From an uncultured Eggerthellaceae bacterium (GTDB lineage Bacteria; Actinomycetota; Coriobacteriia; Coriobacteriales; Eggerthellaceae), in NCBI GenBank assembly GCA_910589135.1, contig CAJUSL010000038.1, forward strand, positions 1 to 18,155: a DNA stretch of 18,155 bases, given 5' to 3'. Made by a program: the position numbers and the translations under genes. Under the pieces are notes generated by a model. It was not told the DNA's origin, did no database searches, and saw only the letters and a list, made by a program, of their open reading frames with translations. Shown here in pieces: positions 14,796-18,155 of this stretch (the stretch's first letter is position 1; every line of letters starts with the position of its first letter).

Positions 14796-15085
14796 TCGTC
14801 ACCTCGCTTTCCTCGCAAGGCCCAGTATGGCTTCGCCGTTTGAACGCCAGATTCCAGAAAGCAGTGCCGCGCCCTCGCCTGTATCTGGCGTCCGGCATAC
14901 CCAGGGTCGGCACGGTCCGCCCTCGCATGCAACATGACGCACCGCGGAATCTCGACGAAACGCAGGCGCGTCTTCCCCGGAACTAAACCGTTCTGCCGCA
15001 AAACCGATGCAGGGCGCCCGCGCGGGCTGAAACGGCACGCCATCGCGTATCATGGGCCGTAACGCTGAACGGAAAAGGAGCGCCT
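14796..15085. other. Divergent intergenic region between the Tad operon and the Ppx/GppA gene
   Basis: 290 bp without a supportable gene. On the minus strand it is the presumed Tad operon leader. Short open frames exist on the minus strand but lack ribosome sites and resemble no family. It holds the 11-bp inverted repeat described separately, two copies of GCGAGGGCG, and GAACGGTTTAGTTC. On the plus strand a TATCAT at 15048-15053 could be the -10 of the phosphatase gene; no convincing -35 is seen. I found no clear promoter for the Tad operon. Confidence 0.5.
14842..14893 (-). other. Long-range inverted repeat in the Tad operon leader
   Basis: In minus-strand sense, GGACGCCAGAT (plus 14883-14893) can pair with ATCTGGCGTTC (plus 14842-14852) over 11 consecutive pairs, one of them G-T, enclosing 30 bases. 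It ends about 47 bases before the cpaB-like start codon. It could be part of a structured 5' leader. I could not match it to any riboswitch consensus I know. Confidence 0.4.
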
Positions 15086-16057
15086 ATGCGGCGTATCGGC
15101 ATAATCGACCTGGGATCGAACACGGTGCGCCTCGTGGTGTACGAGGCGCGAAGGCACGTCGCGTCCCGGCGTCCCAAGGACGGTGAATTGAGCGTCACGG
15201 ACGCATGGCGGCACGGTGGAAAGCGACCCTTCCGCGAAATCATGGACAAGAAGAAGATAGCGGGCCTTTCGGCGTACGTGGCAGACGGCAAGCTGTCCGA
15301 CGAAGGCATCGAGTGCGCCATCGAGACCGTCAAGAGCCTGGTCAAGTCGGCGAACAACATAGGATGCAGCGACGTCCATGTGTTCGCGACGGCGGTCGTT
15401 CGCAACTGCAAGAACTCCAAGCGCGTCACCGAGGAGATAAACAAGGGCGCCAACGTCTCGCTCGACGTTCTCGGCGAGGTGGATGAAGCACACCTAGGGT
15501 TCGTCGGCGCCACCTGCGACCGCGTGATAGACGAAGGCACCCTGATCGACATCGGCGGCGGATCGACCGAACTGACCGCCATACAAGGCGGCCACGACGT
15601 GCGCGACCTCAGCATCCCGCAAGGAAGCGTGTCGTCCTACGCCCAGTTCGTCAGCTACATCCTGCCGCAGCCCGGGGAAGAGGAAGCCATTTGCGACGCC
15701 TTCGCGAAGAACCTGTCCCGCGTGAAGAACCTGGACGGGTTCGCCACCCGCGCCATGTACGGCATCGGCGGCAGCGTGCGTGCCATCGGGAAGCTGTACA
15801 CGGTGGCGTTTTCCGCCGACAAACAGGCGCAGACGCTGGAGTTGGCCCAGCTGAAGGCTTTGGAAAAGCTGCTGAAGGGCGACCCCTCGGCGTTCGCCCA
15901 TGCCGCCACGAAGGCCGTTCCCGAACGCATGCACACCGTTGCCCCCGGCCTCATCATCGCCCGGTCTCTCATGCAGCGGCTTGGCGCGAAGACGCTCGCC
16001 ATCTGCAAGCACGGCGTGCGCGAAGGCTATCTGCTCGAACGCATTCTGAAGGCGTGA
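15086..16057 (+). CDS. Ppx/GppA family phosphatase
   Basis: A 323-residue protein of the exopolyphosphatase / pppGpp phosphatase family (actin-like ATPase fold), acting on polyphosphate or guanosine pentaphosphate in the cytosol. Visible: phosphate-1 motif GIIDLGSNTVRLVVYE at 5-20, ATAVVRNCKNS at 101-111, the GEVDEA segment near 130-135 bearing the usual catalytic acidic residues, and phosphate-2 motif LIDIGGGSTEL at 153-163, with GIGGSVRAIGKL later. Compared with most relatives there is an extra basic stretch at about 22-48 before FREIMDKKK. The short length lacks the C-terminal HD-type domain of E. coli Ppx. ATG 15086 has AAAAGGAG 5 bases upstream. Which substrate it uses cannot be told. 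Confidence 0.92.
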   Translation: MRRIGIIDLGSNTVRLVVYEARRHVASRRPKDGELSVTDAWRHGGKRPFREIMDKKKIAGLSAYVADGKLSDEGIECAIETVKSLVKSANNIGCSDVHVFATAVVRNCKNSKRVTEEINKGANVSLDVLGEVDEAHLGFVGATCDRVIDEGTLIDIGGGSTELTAIQGGHDVRDLSIPQGSVSSYAQFVSYILPQPGEEEAICDAFAKNLSRVKNLDGFATRAMYGIGGSVRAIGKLYTVAFSADKQAQTLELAQLKALEKLLKGDPSAFAHAATKAVPERMHTVAPGLIIARSLMQRLGAKTLAICKHGVREGYLLERILKA

Positions 16058-16088
16058 CGCGACGCGGCATTGGCGCCCATCAGAGCAC

Positions 16089-16116
16089 GGCGGGGGCGTA
16101 TCGCAACGCCCGCGCC
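16089..16116. other. GC-rich hairpin between convergent genes
   Basis: GGCGGGGGCGT and ACGCCCGCGCC pair in 10 of 11 positions around a 6-base loop, between the ends of the phosphatase gene and the facing gene at 16127. It may slow or stop transcription from the left, but no T-run follows on either strand, so it is not a standard intrinsic terminator. Confidence 0.35.
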
Positions 16117-16126
16117 CTGGGTCAAC

Positions 16127-16807
16127 CTACTGGATGGGGCCCCGGTAGTGGCTCTGCGGATGGTCGACCGGACGCCCCTGCGGCTTGAAGATGCGCGTGT
16201 GTGGCGAATCCAGTGCGATGAGGTTCTGAATCTCCTCATAGCTGTAGCCCTTGTTCTCGAAAATGCGCCCCTTCAGGCGCTCCAGAAGGTTGGCGGACTC
16301 CCATTCCTCGCCCTCGGACAGGCCCTTCCATTCCTCCTTGATGCCGATGGCCACCACGCATGCGACGGCGATGCGCAGCTTGGTCAGGTCGGGCACGTGC
16401 ACCTCGTAGCAAAGCCCCTTGTCCTTGAAATCGACCAGCTTCACGTGCACGGCCTTGTGGTCGTAGCTGGTCAGCGTCTCCTCCACGATGTTGAAGGGCG
16501 GGTTGTTGAAGCTTCCGTACAGGTCCCACACCATGCCTTCGATGTAGTAGTGCTTCTCGATGACGTAGGTGTGCAGGATGTACTCGTAGCGCTCGTAGCG
16601 GATGTAGTAGTTCAAGACGCGGTTGTCGGGCTTGATCAGGCCCACCTCGCCGCCCATGCGGCCCCAGATCTGGACGGGGTCCTTCTCGGACTTCCAGCCT
16701 TTCTTGCACTTGAACTGCAAAAATATCTCGCCGTCCTCGTACCACGAGTCGAAGTCTTCGTGCCTGGCGATTGCATCCTTCTGGAAATAGACCTTGTTGT
16801 ACTTCAC
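16127..16807 (-). CDS. Conserved hypothetical protein, possibly LURP-one/tubby-like fold
   Basis: A 226-residue soluble protein, rich in Tyr, Trp and Phe. The run of alternating strands, GEVGLIKPDNRVLNYYI, then YYIEGMVWDLYGSF, then GLCYEVHVPD ending in the helix LRIAVACVVAIGI (about residues 54-156), resembles the order of the LURP-one-related/tubby C-terminal fold, which ends in a hydrophobic helix. This is a pattern judgement, not a secure match. No signal peptide. The start is GTG 16807 with GAGGGG 6 bases upstream; no ATG with a better site is seen. A TAGAAT at 16839-16844 (minus sense) may be its -10. It converges on the Ppx/GppA gene; no functional link is visible. Confidence 0.8.
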   Translation of the reverse strand: MKYNKVYFQKDAIARHEDFDSWYEDGEIFLQFKCKKGWKSEKDPVQIWGRMGGEVGLIKPDNRVLNYYIRYERYEYILHTYVIEKHYYIEGMVWDLYGSFNNPPFNIVEETLTSYDHKAVHVKLVDFKDKGLCYEVHVPDLTKLRIAVACVVAIGIKEEWKGLSEGEEWESANLLERLKGRIFENKGYSYEEIQNLIALDSPHTRIFKPQGRPVDHPQSHYRGPIQ

Positions 16808-16838
16808 GCGCGCCCCTCACTGTTTGGGTGTTTCATAC

Positions 16839-16844
16839 ATTCTA
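16839..16844 (-). promoter_or_regulatory. Possible -10 element of the gene at 16127-16807
   Basis: TAGAAT on the minus strand, about 32 bp upstream of the GTG start, in a short AT-richer patch. No good -35 is visible. The rest of the gap up to 16919 shows nothing else. Confidence 0.3.
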
Positions 16845-16919
16845 CCGTGAGCGGACCGCAGCGGGGGCCGCATGCACAATCGCGTGCAGTTTGGAACGTC
16901 CTAATTGCACGCCGGGCTA

Positions 16920-17327
16920 TCACAGCGAGTCGATGTAGGCCTGCATCTCGTCGTCGATGAGCCCTTCGCCGAAGTAGTCGATCTCGCGCGCGTCGCGGAA
17001 ATCGCCATGCAGCCATGCGCCACGCATGTCGAGCCAGTGGCGGTCGGCCTCGCGCTCGACCTCGGGATGCTCGGCCAGAATCGCGGCCCGCGTACGCTCG
17101 CAGCTGTGCAAGCGACACGTCTGGGAGCGAACCGGCCACACCATGCAGCGCATGTCCTCGTCGAGCAGCGGGCACGTGAACGGGCCGTTGTCGCGCGCGA
17201 CGATGCCGTTCTCTGCAATGTAGGCGCGGATGCGCTCGACCTCGCCGAGCTTGATGGCGACGATGCGGATATTGCAGCATTGTCCGCACTGCCGACATTC
17301 CTCGTATGCGTTGAGTTCGTCTTCCAT
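16920..17327 (-). CDS. YkgJ-type CxxCxxCC metal-cluster-binding protein
   Basis: A 135-residue protein with the signature CRQCGQCC at 11-18 followed by Cys52, Cys61, Cys71 and Cys76. This is the UPF0153/YkgJ family (CxxCxxCC domain), thought to bind zinc or an iron-sulfur cluster; the biological role is unknown. The C-terminal half is acidic with several Trp and Tyr. The ATG at 17327 is the last start before the signature; the preceding in-frame sequence crosses a terminator, so a longer form is not credible. The upstream GAAG is a weak ribosome site. It lies directly after the transporter's terminator on the same strand. Confidence 0.88.
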   Translation of the reverse strand: MEDELNAYEECRQCGQCCNIRIVAIKLGEVERIRAYIAENGIVARDNGPFTCPLLDEDMRCMVWPVRSQTCRLHSCERTRAAILAEHPEVEREADRHWLDMRGAWLHGDFRDAREIDYFGEGLIDDEMQAYIDSL

Positions 17328-17343
17328 GACTTCAGCATACAAC

Positions 17344-17371
17344 AAAAAAGGACCCCCGAAGCCGGGGGTCC
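17344..17371 (-). terminator. Intrinsic terminator of the major facilitator transporter
   Basis: In minus-strand sense GGACCCCCG pairs perfectly with CGGGGGTCC (9 bp, 4-base loop) and is followed by six T. The plus-strand side has only two T after the stem, so it acts on minus-strand transcription. It starts 36 bp after the transporter stop codon. Confidence 0.92.
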
Positions 17372-17407
17372 TTCCTGTCGGATGAACCGACTGGCAGCGA
17401 CTTGCTC

Positions 17408-18155
17408 TTAGTTGTAGAGCTTGTCGACGCCAGCAGCCTTCTCCTTGCCAAGGCCCATGCCGCCGAACACGAAGAAGTACACGAACGGAAGGAGCATGGC
17501 GATGAGCATGATAGGCAGAGCCATATCGGTCTTGGAGAAGCCATCGATGGCCAGCGGGCACACGATGCAGCCGATGAAGTTGATGATGACCACGCCGATC
17601 ATGATGTAGAAGCGCGCGTTGCCATCCGTCTCGGAGAGCGGGTTCTCCTCGGTCATCTTCTGCAGCTGGTCCATGGTCTTGCCGCCGGTGTTCTTGACGA
17701 ACAGCAGGGTGCAGACCAGGCCGAGCACGAACGGGATGAGCAGGACGAGAACCACCATGGACCAGTTGTTGGACATGGTGCCGTTGACGTCATGCTGGAA
17801 CATCGCCAGACCGGCAGCAGCGCCGAGAACGATAGAGGAGCCGGAGCCACCGAAGCGGGCGAACGCCTGGCACCAGGAGGTGCCGGTGTTGCGCAGCGTG
17901 GTGGGATAGGACTCGGGCATCAGCGGCTGAACAGCGGTGATGGCGTAGTTCAGGCAGAAGCCGAAGAGCAGCATCAGGAAGATGCAGGGAACGAAGTTGC
18001 CAGCAGCAGCGCCAGCCAGCGGGGCGCCGTTCACAGGGGCCTCGCCCGGGAACATGGGCACGAACACGGAGCAGGCGATGATGGCGATGATGCAGGCCAC
18101 CCAGCCGATCCACAGAGCGCGCTTACGGCCGATGGCGTCGGAGATGAAGCCGACG
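17408..18155 (-). CDS. Major facilitator superfamily transporter, C-terminal part (5' end beyond right edge)
   Basis: The last 248 residues of a polytopic transporter. It enters with GFISDAIGRKRALW, the MFS cytoplasmic-loop signature, here most likely the loop between helices 8 and 9. It is followed by helices and LMPESYPTTLRNTGTSW, the typical PESxPTxxRxxG pattern before helix 11 of sugar/organic-acid type transporters. After the expected last helix (WSMVVLVLLIPFVLGLVCTL) and a charged linker, two further hydrophobic segments follow (IMIGVVIINFIGCIVCPLAI and IMLIAMLLPFVYFFVF), so the protein is longer than the 12-helix norm. The substrate cannot be deduced. The frame is open to the edge; the stop is followed by an intrinsic terminator. 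Confidence 0.88.
   Translation of the reverse strand, partial: VGFISDAIGRKRALWIGWVACIIAIIACSVFVPMFPGEAPVNGAPLAGAAAGNFVPCIFLMLLFGFCLNYAITAVQPLMPESYPTTLRNTGTSWCQAFARFGGSGSSIVLGAAAGLAMFQHDVNGTMSNNWSMVVLVLLIPFVLGLVCTLLFVKNTGGKTMDQLQKMTEENPLSETDGNARFYIMIGVVIINFIGCIVCPLAIDGFSKTDMALPIMLIAMLLPFVYFFVFGGMGLGKEKAAGVDKLYN

Noticed and set aside
14796..15000. c-di-GMP riboswitch before the Tad operon
   Set aside because: Neither the class I conserved blocks nor a class II pattern can be placed; only generic pairing is seen.
14741..15053. Short minus-strand frames in the Tad leader as a possible extra gene
   Set aside because: No ribosome site, no family resemblance, and the frames overlap into cpaB or start inside non-coding sequence.
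1..18155. CRISPR arrays, tRNA or rRNA genes, insertion sequences, phage attachment sites
   Set aside because: None seen on reading both strands: no spaced repeats of 20 bp or more, no transposase or integrase motifs, and no cloverleaf recognised by eye. A dedicated tRNA search was not possible.

Overview
The window reads as chromosomal DNA of a high-GC actinobacterium. The best fit is a member of the Coriobacteriia (Eggerthellaceae-like). I infer this from the gene content (a Tad pilus locus without a secretin gene, FeoAB iron import, a lone ModE-type winged-helix protein), the GGAGG-type ribosome binding sites and the strong third-position GC. Placement to genus is not possible from this window.

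Left end (1-1470, minus strand): a ferrous-iron uptake operon, feoA-feoA-feoB, with feoB running off the left edge. Three related 18-bp palindromic sites of DtxR/IdeR style sit at the operon promoter (two sites) and directly before feoB (one site). Next (1534-4538): an SGNH/GDSL hydrolase with an unusual cysteine-rich tail (minus), divergent from threonine synthase thrC (plus), followed by a small ModE-type winged-helix regulator (plus).

Centre (4464-14795, minus strand): about 10.3 kb of tightly packed, mostly overlapping genes forming a Tad/Flp type IVc pilus operon. Order of transcription: cpaB/rcpC-like, tadZ/cpaE-like, tadA ATPase, tadB, tadC, Flp pilin 1, Flp pilin 2, a TadE-like pseudopilin, a large TadG-like protein, a second TadE/F-like pseudopilin, a secreted protein of unknown function, a DUF192 protein and a zinc-ribbon protein. 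No prepilin peptidase, TadD or secretin gene lies in the window. The last three genes are not standard Tad components and are the best candidates for something new. A 290-bp region upstream of cpaB contains a long-range inverted repeat and may be a structured leader.

Right end (15086-18155): a Ppx/GppA phosphatase (plus) faces a protein tentatively of LURP-one/tubby-like fold (minus). Next come a CxxCxxCC (YkgJ-type) metal-cluster protein (minus) and the 3' part of a major facilitator transporter (minus, cut by the right edge). The transporter ends at a clear intrinsic terminator lying only 16 bp before the start codon of the CxxCxxCC gene.

The locus is largely interpretable as known systems. 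The points most worth following are the accessory tail of the Tad operon, the very long leader of Flp pilin 1, the large cysteine-containing TadG-like protein, and the Feo operator triplet.
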